Source of the DNA: Auanema rhodensis
Lineage: Eukaryota; Nematoda; Chromadorea; Rhabditida; Rhabditidae
NCBI GenBank assembly: GCA_964057225.1
Contig: OZ059896.1
Coordinates: 22,316,501 to 22,380,500, forward strand
Reading direction: 5' to 3'
Length of the DNA: 64,000 bases
This document shows positions 27,201-41,417 of the stretch, in pieces. The position numbers were made by a program, and so were the translations under genes. Numbering within the stretch: the stretch's first letter is position 1; each line of letters starts with the position of its first letter. A model generated the notes under the pieces. It made no database searches. It saw nothing but the letters and a program-made list of their open reading frames with translations, and was not told the origin of the DNA.

Positions 27201-28079
27201 CACCGAGATATCAACTGATATAAGTTCACACTTATATCCTCGATTTTCACCCTGAAGGAATAATTTTTTCGTTGAATAACATTGTCCATCGTCTTTGCCT
27301 TGAAAAAAGGAATCTAAAAACATCTACTTTTTGCTAAATTATTTTGAAATTTTTCGAAAAAATTTTTGTCAAAATGTTTTTGGAAGCAATGTTGAGTGTA
27401 CATGGAAACTCAACATACACTAATGCATCATTTTTCAAACGATCATAACTAATTTTTGTATTGAGCGTTTTTCAATGTAGTATAGTGCATTCGATGCGGA
27501 TTTTTAAGCTGCGTCGATCTCTGTTATCAGATTTGCGCTAGCTTAAAAATGCACCGAGATATCAACTGATATAAGTTCACACTTATATCCTCGATTTTCA
27601 CCCTGAAGGAATAATTTTTTCGTTGAATAACATTGTCCATCGTCTTTGCCTTGAAAAAAGGAATCTAAAAACATCTACTTTTTGCTAAATTATTTTGAAA
27701 TTTTTCGAAAAAATTTTTGTCAAAATGTTTTTGGAAGCAATGTTGAGTGTACATGGAAACTCAACATACACTAATGCATCATTTTTCAAACGATCATAAC
27801 TAATTTTTGTATTAAGCGTTTCTCAATGTAGTATAGTGCATTCGATGCGGATTTTTAAGCTGCGTCGATCTCTGTTATCAGATTTGCGCTAGCTTAAAAA
27901 TGCACCGAGATATCAACTGATATAAGTTCACACTTATATCCTCGATTTTCACCCTGAAGGAATAATTTTTTCGTTGAATAACATTGTCCATCGTCTTTGC
28001 CTTGAAAAAAGGAATCTAAAAACATCTACTTTTTGCTAAATTATTTTGAAATTTTTCGAAAAAATTTTTGTCAAAATGT

Positions 28080-30185
28080 TTTTGGAAGCAATGTTGAGTG
28101 TACATGGAAACTCAACATACACTAATGCATCATTTTTCAAACGATCATAACTAATTTTTGTATTAAGCGTTTCTCAATGTAGTATAGTGCATTCGATGCG
28201 GATTTTTAAGCTGCGTCGATTTGTGTTATCAGATTTGCGCTAGCTTAAAAATGCACCGAGATATCAACTGATATAAGTTCACACATATATCCTCGATTTT
28301 CACCCTGAAGAATTAATTTTTTCGTTGAATAACATTGTCCATCGTCTTTGCCTTGAAAACTGGAATCTAAAAACATCTACTTTTTGCTAAATTATTTTGA
28401 AATTTTTCGAAAAAATTTTTGTCAAAATGTTTTTGGAAGCAATGTTGAGTGTACATGGAAACTCAACATACACTAATGCATCATTTTTCAAACGATCATA
28501 ACTAATTTTTGTATTAAGCGTTTCTCAATGTAGTATAGTGCATTCGATGCGGATTTTTAAGCTGCGTCGATCTGTGTTATCAGATTTGCGCTAGCTTAAA
28601 AATGCACCGAGATATCAACTGATATAAGTTCACACTTATATCCTCGATTTTCACCCTGAAGAAATACTTTTTCCGTTGAATAACATTGTCCATCGTCTTT
28701 GCCTTGAAAAAAGGAATCTAAAAACATCTACTTTTTGCTAAATTATTTCGAAATTTTTCGAAAAAATTTTTGTCAAAATGTTTTTGGAAGCAATGTTGAG
28801 TGTACATGGAAACTCAACATACACTAATGCATCATTTTTCAAACGATCATAACTAATTTTTGTATTAAGCGTTTCTCAATGTAGTATAGTGCATTCGATG
28901 CGGATTTTTAAGCTGCGTCGATCTCTGTTATCAGATTTGCGCTAGCTTAAAAATGCACCGAGATATCAACTGATATAAGTTCACACTTATATCCTCGATT
29001 TTCACCCTGAAGGAATAATTTTTTCGTTGAATAACATTATCCATCGTCTTTGCCTTGAAAAAAGGAATCTAAAAACATCTACTTTTTGCTAAATTATCTT
29101 GAAATTTTTCGAAAAAATTTTTGTCAAAATGTTTTTGGAAGCAATGTTGAGTGTACATGGAAACTCAACATACACTAATGCATCATTTTTCAAACGATCA
29201 TAACTAATTTTTGTATTAAGCGTTTCTCAATGTAGTATAGTGCATTCGATGCGGATTTTTAAGCTGCGTCGATTTGTGTTATCAGATTTGCGCTAGCTTA
29301 AAAATGCACCGAGATATCAACTGATATAAGTTCACACATATATCCTCGATTTTCACCCTGAAGAATTAATTTTTTCGTTGAATAACATTGTCCATCGTCT
29401 TTGCCTTGAAAACTGGAATCTAAAAACATCTACTTTTTGCTAAATTATTTTGAAATTTTTCGAAAAAATTTTTGTCAAAATGTTTTTGGAAGCAATGTTG
29501 AGTGTACATGGAAACTCAACATACACTAATGCATCATTTTTCAAACGATCATAACTAATTTTTGTATTAAGCGTTTCTCAATGTAGTATAGTGCATTCGA
29601 TGCGGATTTTCAAGCTGCGTCGATCTGTGTTATCAGATTTGCGCTAGCTTAAAAATGCACCGAGATATCAACTGATATAAGTTCACACTTATATCCTCGA
29701 TTTTCACCCTGAAGAAATACTTTTTCCGTTGAATAACATTGTCCATCGTCTTTGCCTTGAAAAAAGGAATCTAAAAACATCTACTTTTTGCTAAATTATT
29801 TCGAAATTTTTCGAAAAAATTTTTGTCAAAATGTTTTTGGAAGCAATGTTGAGTGTACATGGAAACTCAACATACACTAATGCATCATTTTTCAAACGAT
29901 CATAACTAATTTTTGTATTAAGCGTTTCTCAATGTAGTATAGTGCATTCGATGCGGATTTTTAAGCTGCGTCGATCTCTGTTATCAGATTTGCGCTAGCT
30001 TAAAAATGCACCGAGATATCAACTGATATAAGTTCACACTTATATCCTCGATTTTCACCCTGAAGAATTAATTTTTTCGTTGAATAACATTGTCCATCGT
30101 CTTTGCCTTGAAAAATGGAATCTAAAAACATCTACTTTTTGCTAAATTATTTTGAAATTTTTCGAAAAAATTTTTGTCAAAATGT
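28080..30185. repeat. Three-monomer (1053-bp) higher-order unit, two tandem copies
   Basis: m81-m83 and m84-m86 share the order p142T+p206A+p281C, then p237C+p319C, then ctc. The third member differs (ggaataat in m83, gaattaat with gaaaaatgg in m86). m74-m76 (25623-26675) is a third copy and is closer to m84-m86, from which it is offset by exactly 3510 bp. m85 carries p128C (ttttcaag), shared with m41 far upstream, whose neighbours m40 and m42 have the same types. Confidence 0.82.
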
Positions 30186-31238
30186 TTTTGGAAGCAATGT
30201 TGAGTGTACATGGAAACTCAACATACACTAATGCATCATTTTTCAAACGATCATAACTAATTTTTGTATTAAGCGTTTCTCAATGTAGTATAGTGCATTC
30301 GATGCGGATTTTTAAGCTGCGTCGATCTCTGTTATCAGATTTGCGCTAGCTTAAAAATGCACCGAGATATCAACTGATATAAGTTCACACATATATCCTC
30401 GATTTTCACCCTGAAGAATTAATTTTTTCGTTGAATAACATTGTCCATCGTCTTTGCCTTGAAAACTGGAATCTAAAAACATCTACTTTTTGCTAAATTA
30501 TTTTGAAATTTTTCGAAAAAATTTTTGTCAAAATGTTTTTGGAAGCAATGTTGAGTGTACATGGAAACTCAACATACACTAATGCATCATTTTTCAAACG
30601 ATCATAACTAATTTTTGTATTAAGCGTTTCTCAATGTAGTACAGTGCATTCGATGCGGATTTTTAAGCTGCGTCGATCTGTGTTATCAGATTTGCGCTAG
30701 CTTAAAAATGCACCGAGATATCAACTGATATAAGTTCACACTTATATCCTCGATTTTCACCCTGAAGAAATACTTTTTCCGTTGAATAACATTGTCCATC
30801 GTCTTTGCCTTGAAAAAAGGAATCTAAAAACATCTACTTTTTGCTAAATTATTTCGAAATTTTTCGAAAAAATTTTTGTCAAAATGTTTTTGGAAGCAAT
30901 GTTGAGTGTACATGGAAACTCAACATACACTAATGCATCATTTTTCAAACGATCATAACTAATTTTTGTATTAAGCGTTTCTCAATGTAGTATAGTGCAT
31001 TCGATGCGGATTTTTAAGCTGCGTCGATCTGTGTTATCAGATTTGCGCTAGCTTAAAAATGCACCGAGATATCAACTGATATAAGTTCACACTTATATCC
31101 TCGATTTTCACCCTGAAGAATTAATTTTTTCGTTGAATAACATTGTCCATCGTCTTTGCCTTGAAAAATGGAATCTAAAAACATCTACTTTTTGCTAAAT
31201 TATTTCGAAATTTTTCGAAAAAATTTTTGTCAAAATGT

Positions 31239-32642
31239 TTTTGGAAGCAATGTTGAGTGTACATGGAAACTCAACATACACTAATGCATCATTTTTCAAA
31301 CGATCATAACTAATTTTTGTATTAAGCGTTTCTCAATGTAGTATAGTGCATTCGATGCGGATTTTTAAGCTGCGTCGATCTGTGTTATCAGATTTGCGCT
31401 AGCTTAAAAATGCACCGAGATATCAACTGATATAAGTTCACACTTATATCCTCGATTTTCACCCTGAAGAAATACTTTTTCCGTTGAATAACATTGTCCA
31501 TCGTCTTTGCCTTGAAAAAAGGAATCTAAAAACATCTACTTTTTGCTAAATTATTTCGAAATTTTTCGAAAAAATTTTTGTCAAAATGTTTTTGGAAGCA
31601 ATGTTGAGTGTACATGGAAACTCAACATACACTAATGCATCATTTTTCAAACGATCATAACTAATTTTTGTATTAAGCGTTTCTCAATGTAGTATAGTGC
31701 ATTCGATGCGGATTTTTAAGCTGCGTCGATCTGTGTTATCAGATTTGCGCTAGCTTAAAAATGCACCGAGATATCAACTGATATAAGTTCACACTTATAT
31801 CCTCGATTTTCACCCTGAAGAAATACTTTTTCCGTTGAATAACATTGTCCATCGTCTTTGCCTTGAAAAAAGGAATCTAAAAACATCTACTTTTTGCTAA
31901 ATTATTTCGAAATTTTTCGAAAAAATTTTTGTCAAAATGTTTTTGGAAGCAATGTTGAGTGTACATGGAAACTCAACATACACTAATGCATCATTTTTCA
32001 AACGATCATAACTAATTTTTGTATTAAGCGTTTCTCAATGTAGTATAGTGCATTCGATGCGGATTTTTAAGCTGCGTCGATCTGTGTTATCAGATTTGCG
32101 CTAGCTTAAAAATGCACCGAGATATCAACTGATATAAGTTCACACTTATATCCTCGATTTTCACCCTGAAGAAATACTTTTTCCGTTGAATAACATTGTC
32201 CATCGTCTTTGCCTTGAAAAAAGGAATCTAAAAACATCTACTTTTTGCTAAATTATTTCGAAATTTTTCGAAAAAATTTTTGTCAAAATGTTTTTGGAAG
32301 CAATGTTGAGTGTACATGGAAACTCAACATACACTAATGCATCATTTTTCAAACGATCATAACTAATTTTTGTATTAAGCGTTTCTCAATGTAGTATAGT
32401 GCATTCGATGCGGATTTGTAAGCTGCGTCGATCTGTGTTATCAGATTTGCGCTAGCTTAAAAATGCACCGAGATATCAACTGATATAAGTTCACACTTAT
32501 ATCCTCGATTTTCACCCTGAAGAAATACTTTTTCCGTTGAATAACATTGTCCATCGTCTTTGCCTTGAAAAAAGGAATCTAAAAACATCTACTTTTTGCT
32601 AAATTATTTCGAAATTTTTCGAAAAAATTTTTGTCAAAATGT
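31239..32642. repeat. Four-monomer unit: three p237C copies plus one p127G copy (m90-m93)
   Basis: Three p237C/p319C monomers in a row are followed by one with p127G (ggatttgtaa). The same four-monomer pattern recurs at 37908-39311 and 39312-40715, so p127G marks every fourth copy within these blocks. Apart from p127G the four members are almost indistinguishable, which makes this the most homogeneous stretch of the window. Confidence 0.82.
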
Positions 32643-32993
32643 TTTTGGAAGCAATGTTGAGTGTACATGGAAACTCAACATACACTAATGCATCATTTTT
32701 CAAACGATCATAACTAATTTTTGTATCAAGCGTTTCTCAATGTAGTATAGTGCATTCGATGCGGATTTTTAAGCTGCGTCGATCTGTGTTATCAGATTTG
32801 CGCTAGCTTAAAAATGCACCGAGATATCAACTGATATAAGTTCACACTTATATCCTCGATTTTCACCCTGAATAATTAATTTTTTCGTTGAATTACATTG
32901 TCCATCGTCTTTGCCTTGAAAAATGGAATCTAAAAACATCTACTTTTTGCTAAATTATTTTGAAATTTTTCGAAAAAATTTTTGTCAAAATGT

Positions 32994-34397
32994 TTTTGGA
33001 AGCAATGTTGAGTGTACATGGAAACTCAACATACACTAATGCATCATTTTTCAAACGATCATAACTAATTTTTGTATCAAGCGTTTCTCAATGTAGTATA
33101 GTGCATTCGATGCGGATTTTTAAGCTGCGTCGATCTGTGTTATCAGATTTGCGCTAGCCTAAAAATGCACCGAGATATCAACTGATATAAGTTCACACTT
33201 ATATCCTCGATTTTCACCCTGAAGGAATAATTTTTTCGTTGAATAACATTGTCCATCGTCTTTGCCTTGAAAAAAGGAATCTAAAAACATCTACTTTTTG
33301 CTAAATTATTTTGAAATTTTTCGAAAAAATTTTTGTCAAAATGTTTTTGGAAGCAATGTTGAGTGTACATGGAAACTCAACATACACTAATGCATCATTT
33401 TTCAAACGATCATAACTAATTTTTGTATTAAGCGTTTCTCAATGTAGTATAGTGCATTCGATGCGGATTTTTAAGCTGCGTCGATCTGTGTTATCAGATT
33501 TGCGCTAGCTTAAAAATGCACCGAGATATCAACTGATATAAGTTCACACATATATCCTCGATTTTCACCCTGAAGAATTAATTTTTTCGTTGAATAACAT
33601 TGTCCATCGTCTTTGCCTTGAAAACTGGAATCTAAAAACATCTACTTTTTGCTAAATTATTTTGAAATTTTTCGAAAAAATTTTTGTCAAAATGTTTTTG
33701 GAAGCAATGTTGAGTGTACATGGAAACTCAACATACACTAATGCATCATTTTTCAAACGATCATAACTAATTTCTGTATTAAGCGTTTCTCAATGTAGTA
33801 TAGTGCATTCGATGCGGATTTTTAAGCTGCGTCGATCTGTGTTATCAGATTTGCGCTAGCTTAAAAATGCACCGAGATATCAACTGATATAAGTTCACAC
33901 ATATATCCTCGATTTTCACCCTGAAGAATTAATTTTTTCGTTGAATAACATTGTCCATCGTCTTTGCCTTGAAAACTGGAATCTAAAAACATCTACTTTT
34001 TGCTAAATTATTTTGAAATTTTTCCAAAAAATTTTTGTCAAAATGTTTTTGGAAGCAATGTTGAGTGTACATGGAAACTCAACATACACTAATGCATCAT
34101 TTTTCAAACGATCATAACTAATTTTTGTATTAAGCGTTTCTCAATGTAGTATAGTGCATTCGATGCGGATTTTTAAGCTGCGTCGATCTGTGTTATCAGA
34201 TTTGCGCTAGCTTAAAAATGCACCGAGATATCAACTGATATAAGTTCACACTTATATCCTCGATTTTCACCCTGAAGAAATACTTTTTCCGTTGAATAAC
34301 ATTGTCCATCGTCTTTGCCTTGAAAAAAGGAATCTAAAAACATCTACTTTTTGCTAAATTATTTCGAAATTTTTCGAAAAAATTTTTGTCAAAATGT
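32994..34397. repeat. Four-monomer block p166C / p206A / p79C+p330C / p237C, copy 1
   Basis: m95 has p166C and ggaataat. m96 is a p206A copy. m97 is a p206A copy with two rare markers, p79C (aatttctgta) and p330C (tttccaaaa). m98 is a p237C copy. The same order recurs in 35451-36854, with a partial match in 44577-45980 and a collapsed copy at 41418-42470. Confidence 0.85.
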
Positions 34398-34748
34398 TTT
34401 TGGAAGCAATGTTGAGTGTACATGGAAACTCAACATACACTAATGCATCATTTTTCAAACGATCATAACTAATTTTTGTATTAAGCGTTTCTCAATGTAG
34501 TATAGTGCATTCGATGCGGATTTTTAAGCTGCGTCGATCTGTGTTATCAGATTTGCGCTAGCTTAAAAATGCACCAAGATATCAACTGATATAAGTTCAC
34601 ACTTATATCCTCGATTTTCACCCTAAAGAATTAATTTTTTCGTTGAATAACATTGTCCATCGTCTTTGCCTTGAATAAAGGAATCTAAAAACATCTACTT
34701 TTTGCTAAATTATTTCGAAATTTTTCGAAAAAATTTTTGTCAAAATGT

Positions 34749-35099
34749 TTTTGGAAGCAATGTTGAGTGTACATGGAAACTCAACATACACTAATGCATC
34801 ATTTTTCAAACGATCATAACTAATTTTTGTATTAAGCGTTTCTCAATGTAGTATAGTGCATTCGATGCGGATTTTTAAGCTGCGTCGATCTGTGTTATCA
34901 GATTTGCGCTAGCTTAAAAATGCACCAAGATATCAACTGATATAAGTTCACACTTATATCCTCGATTTTCACCCTGAAGAAATACTTTTTCCGTTGAATA
35001 ACATTGTCCATCGTCTTTGCCTTGAAAAAAGGAATCTAAAAACATCTACTTTTTGCTAAATTATTTCGAAATTTTTCGAAAAAATTTTTGTCAAAATGT
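34749..35099. repeat. Chimeric monomer m100
   Basis: It has p179A (caccaagat), diagnostic of the p179A/p228A type, but then ccctgaag with gaaatact and gaaaaaagg, the p237C-type right half. The switch lies between p179 and p228. The upstream neighbour m99 is a full p179A/p228A copy and the downstream neighbour m101 is a p237C copy, so a local exchange or conversion tract explains it. Confidence 0.8.
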
Positions 35100-35450
35100 T
35101 TTTGGAAGCAATGTTGAGTGTACATGGAAACTCAACATACACTAATGCATCATTTTTCAAACGATCATAACTAATTTTTGTATTAAGCGTTTCTCAATGT
35201 AGTATAGTGCATTCGATGCGGATTTTTAAGCTGCGTCGATCTGTGTTATCAGATTTGCGCTAGCTTAAAAATGCACCGAGATATCAACTGATATAAGTTC
35301 ACACTTATATCCTCGATTTTCACCCTGAAGAAATACTTTTTCCGTTGAATAACATTGTCCATCGTCTTTGCCTTGAAAAAAGGAATCTAAAAACATCTAC
35401 TTTTTGCTAAATTATTTCGAAATTTTTCGAAAAAATTTTTGTCAAAATGT

Positions 35451-36854
35451 TTTTGGAAGCAATGTTGAGTGTACATGGAAACTCAACATACACTAATGCA
35501 TCATTTTTCAAACGATCATAACTAATTTTTGTATTAAGCGTTTCTCAATGTAGTATAGTGCATTCGATGCGGATTTTTAAGCTGCGTCGATCTGTGTTAT
35601 CAGATTTGCGCTAGCCTAAAAATGCACCGAGATATCAACTGATATAAGTTCACACTTATATCCTCGATTTTCACCCTGAAGGAATAATTTTTTCGTTGAA
35701 TAACATTGTCCATCGTCTTTGCCTTGAAAAAAGGAATCTAAAAACATCTACTTTTTGCTAAATTATTTTGAAATTTTTCGAAAAAATTTTTGTCAAAATG
35801 TTTTTGGAAGCAATGTTGAGTGTACATGGAAACTCAACATACACTAATGCATCATTTTTCAAACGATCATAACTAATTTTTGTATTAAGCGTTTCTCAAT
35901 GTAGTATAGTGCATTCGATGCGGATTTTTAAGCTGCGTCGATCTGTGTTATCAGATTTGCGCTAGCTTAAAAATGCACCGAGATATCAACTGATATAAGT
36001 TCACACATATATCCTCGATTTTCACCCTGAAGAATTAATTTTTTCGTTGAATAACATTGTCCATCGTCTTTGCCTTGAAAACTGGAATCTAAAAACATCT
36101 ACTTTTTGCTAAATTATTTTGAAATTTTTCGAAAAAATTTTTGTCAAAATGTTTTTGGAAGCAATGTTGAGTGTACATGGAAACTCAACATACACTAATG
36201 CATCATTTTTCAAACGATCATAACTAATTTCTGTATTAAGCGTTTCTCAATGTAGTATAGTGCATTCGATGCGGATTTTTAAGCTGCGTCGATCTGTGTT
36301 ATCAGATTTGCGCTAGCTTAAAAATGCACCGAGATATCAACTGATATAAGTTCACACATATATCCTCGATTTTCACCCTGAAGAATTAATTTTTTCGTTG
36401 AATAACATTGTCCATCGTCTTTGCCTTGAAAACTGGAATCTAAAAACATCTACTTTTTGCTAAATTATTTTGAAATTTTTCCAAAAAATTTTTGTCAAAA
36501 TGTTTTTGGAAGCAATGTTGAGTGTACATGGAAACTCAACATACACTAATGCATCATTTTTCAAACGATCATAACTAATTTTTGTATTAAGCGTTTCTCA
36601 ATGTAGTATAGTGCATTCGATGCGGATTTTTAAGCTGCGTCGATCTGTGTTATCAGATTTGCGCTAGCTTAAAAATGCACCGAGATATCAACTGATATAA
36701 GTTCACACTTATATCCTCGATTTTCACCCTGAAGAAATACTTTTTCCGTTGAATAACATTGTCCATCGTCTTTGCCTTGAAAAAAGGAATCTAAAAACAT
36801 CTACTTTTTGCTAAATTATTTCGAAATTTTTCGAAAAAATTTTTGTCAAAATGT
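35451..36854. repeat. Four-monomer block p166C / p206A / p79C+p330C / p237C, copy 2
   Basis: m102-m105 repeat the order seen in m95-m98, including p166C in the first and the p79C plus p330C pair in the third member. m102 lacks the p85C present in m95. The offset is 2457 bp, seven monomers. Confidence 0.85.
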
Positions 36855-37907
36855 TTTTGGAAGCAATGTTGAGTGTACATGGAAACTCAACATACACTAA
36901 TGCATCATTTTTCAAACGATCATAACTAATTTTTGTATTAAGCGTTTCTCAATGTAGTATAGTGCATTCGATGCGGATTTTTAAGCTGCGTCGATCTCTG
37001 TTATCAGATTTGCGCTAGCTTAAAAATGCACCGAGATATCAACTGATATAAGTTCACACTTATATCCTCGATTTTCACCCTGAAGGAATAATTTTTTCGT
37101 TGAATAACATTGTCCATCGTCTTTGCCTTGAAAAAAGGAATCTAAAAACATCTACTTTTTGCTAAATTATTTTGAAATTTTTCGAAAAAATTTTTGTCAA
37201 AATGTTTTTGGAAGCAATGTTGAGTGTACATGGAAACTCAACATACACTAATGCATCATTTTTCAAACGATCATAACTAATTTTTGTATCAAGCGTTTCT
37301 CAATGTAGTATAGTGCATTCGATGCGGATTTTTAAGCTGCGTCGATCTGTGTTATCAGATTTGCGCTAGCTTAAAAATGCACCGAGATATCAACTGATAT
37401 AAGTTCACACTTATATCCTCGATTTTCACCCTGAAGAATTAATTTTTTCGTTGAATAACATTGTCCATCGTCTTTGCCTTGAATAAAGGAATCTAAAAAC
37501 ATCTACTTTTTGCTAAATTATTTTGAAATTTTTCGAAAAAATTTTTGTCAAAATGTTTTTGGAAGCAATGTTGAGTGTACATGGAAACTCAACATACACT
37601 AATGCATCATTTTTCAAACGATCATAACTAATTTTTGTATTAAGCGTTTTTCAATGTAGTATAGTGCATTCGATGCGGATTTTTAAGCTGCGTCGATCTG
37701 TGTTATCAGATTTGCGCTAGCTTAAAAATGCACCAAGATATCAACTGATATAAGTTCACACTTATATCCTCGATTTTCACCCTAAAGAATTAATTTTTTC
37801 GTTGAATAACATTGTCCATCGTCTTTGCCTTGAATAAAGGAATCTAAAAACATCTACTTTTTGCTAAATTATTTCGAAATTTTTCGAAAAAATTTTTGTC
37901 AAAATGT

Positions 37908-40715
37908 TTTTGGAAGCAATGTTGAGTGTACATGGAAACTCAACATACACTAATGCATCATTTTTCAAACGATCATAACTAATTTTTGTATTAAGCGTTT
38001 CTCAATGTAGTATAGTGCATTCGATGCGGATTTTTAAGCTGCGTCGATCTGTGTTATCAGATTTGCGCTAGCTTAAAAATGCACCGAGATATCAACTGAT
38101 ATAAGTTCACACTTATATCCTCGATTTTCACCCTGAAGAAATACTTTTTCCGTTGAATAACATTGTCCATCGTCTTTGCCTTGGAAAAAGGAATCTAAAA
38201 ACATCTACTTTTTGCTAAATTATTTCGAAATTTTTCGAAAAAATTTTTGTCAAAATGTTTTTGGAAGCAATGTTGAGTGTACATGGAAACTCAACATACA
38301 CTAATGCATCATTTTTCAAACGATCATAACTAATTTTTGTATTAAGCGTTTCTCAATGTAGTATAGTGCATTCGATGCGGATTTTTAAGCTGCGTCGATC
38401 TGTGTTATCAGATTTGCGCTAGCTTAAAAATGCACCGAGATATCAACTGATATAAGTTCACACTTATATCCTCGATTTTCACCCTGAAGAAATACTTTTT
38501 CCGTTGAATAACATTGTCCATCGTCTTTGCCTTGAAAAAAGGAATCTAAAAACATCTACTTTTTGCTAAATTATTTCGAAATTTTTCGAAAAAATTTTTG
38601 TCAAAATGTTTTTGGAAGCAATGTTGAGTGTACATGGAAACTCAACATACACTAATGCATCATTTTTCAAACGATCATAACTAATTTTTGTATTAAGCGT
38701 TTCTCAATGTAGTATAGTGCATTCGATGCGGATTTTTAAGCTGCGTCGATCTGTGTTATCAGATTTGCGCTAGCTTAAAAATGCACCGAGATATCAACTG
38801 ATATAAGTTCACACTTATATCCTCGATTTTCACCCTGAAGAAATACTTTTTCCGTTGAATAACATTGTCCATCGTCTTTGCCTTGAAAAAAGGAATCTAA
38901 AAACATCTACTTTTTGCTAAATTATTTCGAAATTTTTCGAAAAAATTTTTGTCAAAATGTTTTTGGAAGCAATGTTGAGTGTACATGGAAACTCAACATA
39001 CACTAATGCATCATTTTTCAAACGATCATAACTAATTTTTGTATTAAGCGTTTCTCAATGTAGTATAGTGCATTCGATGCGGATTTGTAAGCTGCGTCGA
39101 TCTGTGTTATCAGATTTGCGCTAGCTTAAAAATGCACCAAGATATCAACTGATATAAGTTCACACTTATATCCTCGATTTTCACCCTAAAGAATTAATTT
39201 TTTCGTTGAATAACATTGTCCATCGTCTTTGCCTTGAATAAAGGAATCTAAAAACATCTACTTTTTGCTAAATTATTTCGAAATTTTTCGAAAAAATTTT
39301 TGTCAAAATGTTTTTGGAAGCAATGTTGAGTGTACATGGAAACTCAACATACACTAATGCATCATTTTTCAAACGATCATAACTAATTTTTGTATTAAGC
39401 GTTTCTCAATGTAGTATAGTGCATTCGATGCGGATTTTTAAGCTGCGTCGATCTGTGTTATCAGATTTGCGCTAGCTTAAAAATGCACCGAGATATCAAC
39501 TGATATAAGTTCACACTTATATCCTCGATTTTCACCCTGAAGAAATACTTTTTCCGTTGAATAACATTGTCCATCGTCTTTGCCTTGAAAAAAGGAATCT
39601 AAAAACATCTACTTTTTGCTAAATTATTTCGAAATTTTTCGAAAAAATTTTTGTCAAAATGTTTTTGGAAGCAATGTTGAGTGTACATGGAAACTCAACA
39701 TACACTAATGCATCATTTTTCAAACGATCATAACTAATTTTTGTATTAAGCGTTTCTCAATGTAGTATAGTGCATTCGATGCGGATTTTTAAGCTGCGTC
39801 GATCTGTGTTATCAGATTTGCGCTAGCTTAAAAATGCACCGAGATATCAACTGATATAAGTTCACACTTATATCCTCGATTTTCACCCTGAAGAAATACT
39901 TTTTCCGTTGAATAACATTGTCCATCGTCTTTGCCTTGAAAAAAGGAATCTAAAAACATCTACTTTTTGCTAAATTATTTCGAAATTTTTCGAAAAAATT
40001 TTTGTCAAAATGTTTTTGGAAGCAATGTTGAGTGTACATGGAAACTCAACATACACTAATGCATCATTTTTCAAACGATCATAACTAATTTTTGTATTAA
40101 GCGTTTCTCAATGTAGTATAGTGCATTCGATGCGGATTTTTAAGCTGCGTCGATCTGTGTTATCAGATTTGCGCTAGCTTAAAAATGCACCGAGATATCA
40201 ACTGATATAAGTTCACACTTATATCCTCGATTTTCACCCTGAAGAAATACTTTTTCCGTTGAATAACATTGTCCATCGTCTTTGCCTTGAAAAAAGGAAT
40301 CTAAAAACATCTACTTTTTGCTAAATTATTTCGAAATTTTTCGAAAAAATTTTTGTCAAAATGTTTTTGGAAGCAATGTTGAGTGTACATGGAAACTCAA
40401 CATACACTAATGCATCATTTTTCAAACGATCATAACTAATTTTTGTATTAAGCGTTTCTCAATGTAGTATAGTGCATTCGATGCGGATTTGTAAGCTGCG
40501 TCGATCTGTGTTATCAGATTTGCGCTAGCTTAAAAATGCACCGAGATATCAACTGATATAAGTTCATACTTATATCCTCGATTTTCACCCTGAAGAAATA
40601 CTTTTTCCGTTGAATAACATTGTCCATCGTTTTTGCCTTGAAAAAAGGAATCTAAAAACATCTACTTTTTGCTAAATTATTTCGAAATTTTTCGAAAAAA
40701 TTTTTGTCAAAATGT
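37908..40715. repeat. Two tandem four-monomer units with p127G as last member
   Basis: m109-m112 and m113-m116 each consist of three p237C copies and one p127G copy, like m90-m93. In the first unit the p127G copy (m112) has acquired a p179A/p228A right half. In the second (m116) it keeps the p237C right half but has private changes (gttcatac, cgtttttgcc). Confidence 0.82.
38961..39311. repeat. Chimeric monomer m112
   Basis: Its left part carries p127G, marker of the p237C four-monomer unit. Its right part has p179A, p228A and p279T. The switch falls between p127 and p179, inside or next to the long inverted repeat at p123-173. The right part matches m99 and m108. Confidence 0.83.
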
Positions 40716-41417
40716 TTTTGGAAGCAATGTTGAGTGTACATGGAAACTCAACATACACTAATGCATCATTTTTCAAACGATCATAACTAATTTTTGTATC
40801 AAGCGTTTCTCAATGTAGTATAGTGCATTCGATGCGGATTTTTAAGCTGCGTCGATCTGTGTTATCAGATTTGCGCTAGCTTAAAAATGCACCGAGATAT
40901 CAACTGATATAAGTTCACACTTATATCCTCGATTTTCACCCTGAAGAATTAATTTTTTCGTTGAATAACATTGTCCATCGTCTTTGCCTTGAATAAAGGA
41001 ATCTAAAAACATCTACTTTTTGCTAAATTATTTTGAAATTTTTCGAAAAAATTTTTGTCAAAATGTTTTTGGAAGCAATGTTGAGTGTACATGGAAACTC
41101 AACATACACTAATGCATCATTTTTCAAACGATCATAACTAATTTTTGTATTAAGCGTTTCTCAATGTAGTATAGTGCATTCGATGCGGATTTTTAAGCTG
41201 CGTCGATCTGTGTTATCAGATTTGCGCTAGCTTAAAAATGCACCGAGATATCAACTGATATAAGTTCACACTTATATCCTCGATTTTCACCCTGAATAAT
41301 TAATTTTTTCGTTGAATAACATTGTCCATCGTCTTTGCCTTGAAAAATGGAATCTAAAAACATCTACTTTTTGCTAAATTATTTTGAAATTTTTCGAAAA
41401 AATTTTTGTCAAAATGT

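Larger units (their letters stand above)
25974..32642. repeat. Zone D: three-monomer units and p237C runs, m75-m93
   Basis: Copies without p102C or p168G. The zone alternates ctc types with p237C types and a few p206A copies. The trimer (p142T p206A; p237C; ctc) starts at 25623, 28080 and 29133. m90-m93 are four consecutive p237C copies, the last with p127G. Isolated oddities are p85C in m78 (27027), ttgagcg at p84-90 in m79, p104C (gtacag) in m88 and p318C (tatctt context) in m83. Confidence 0.84.
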
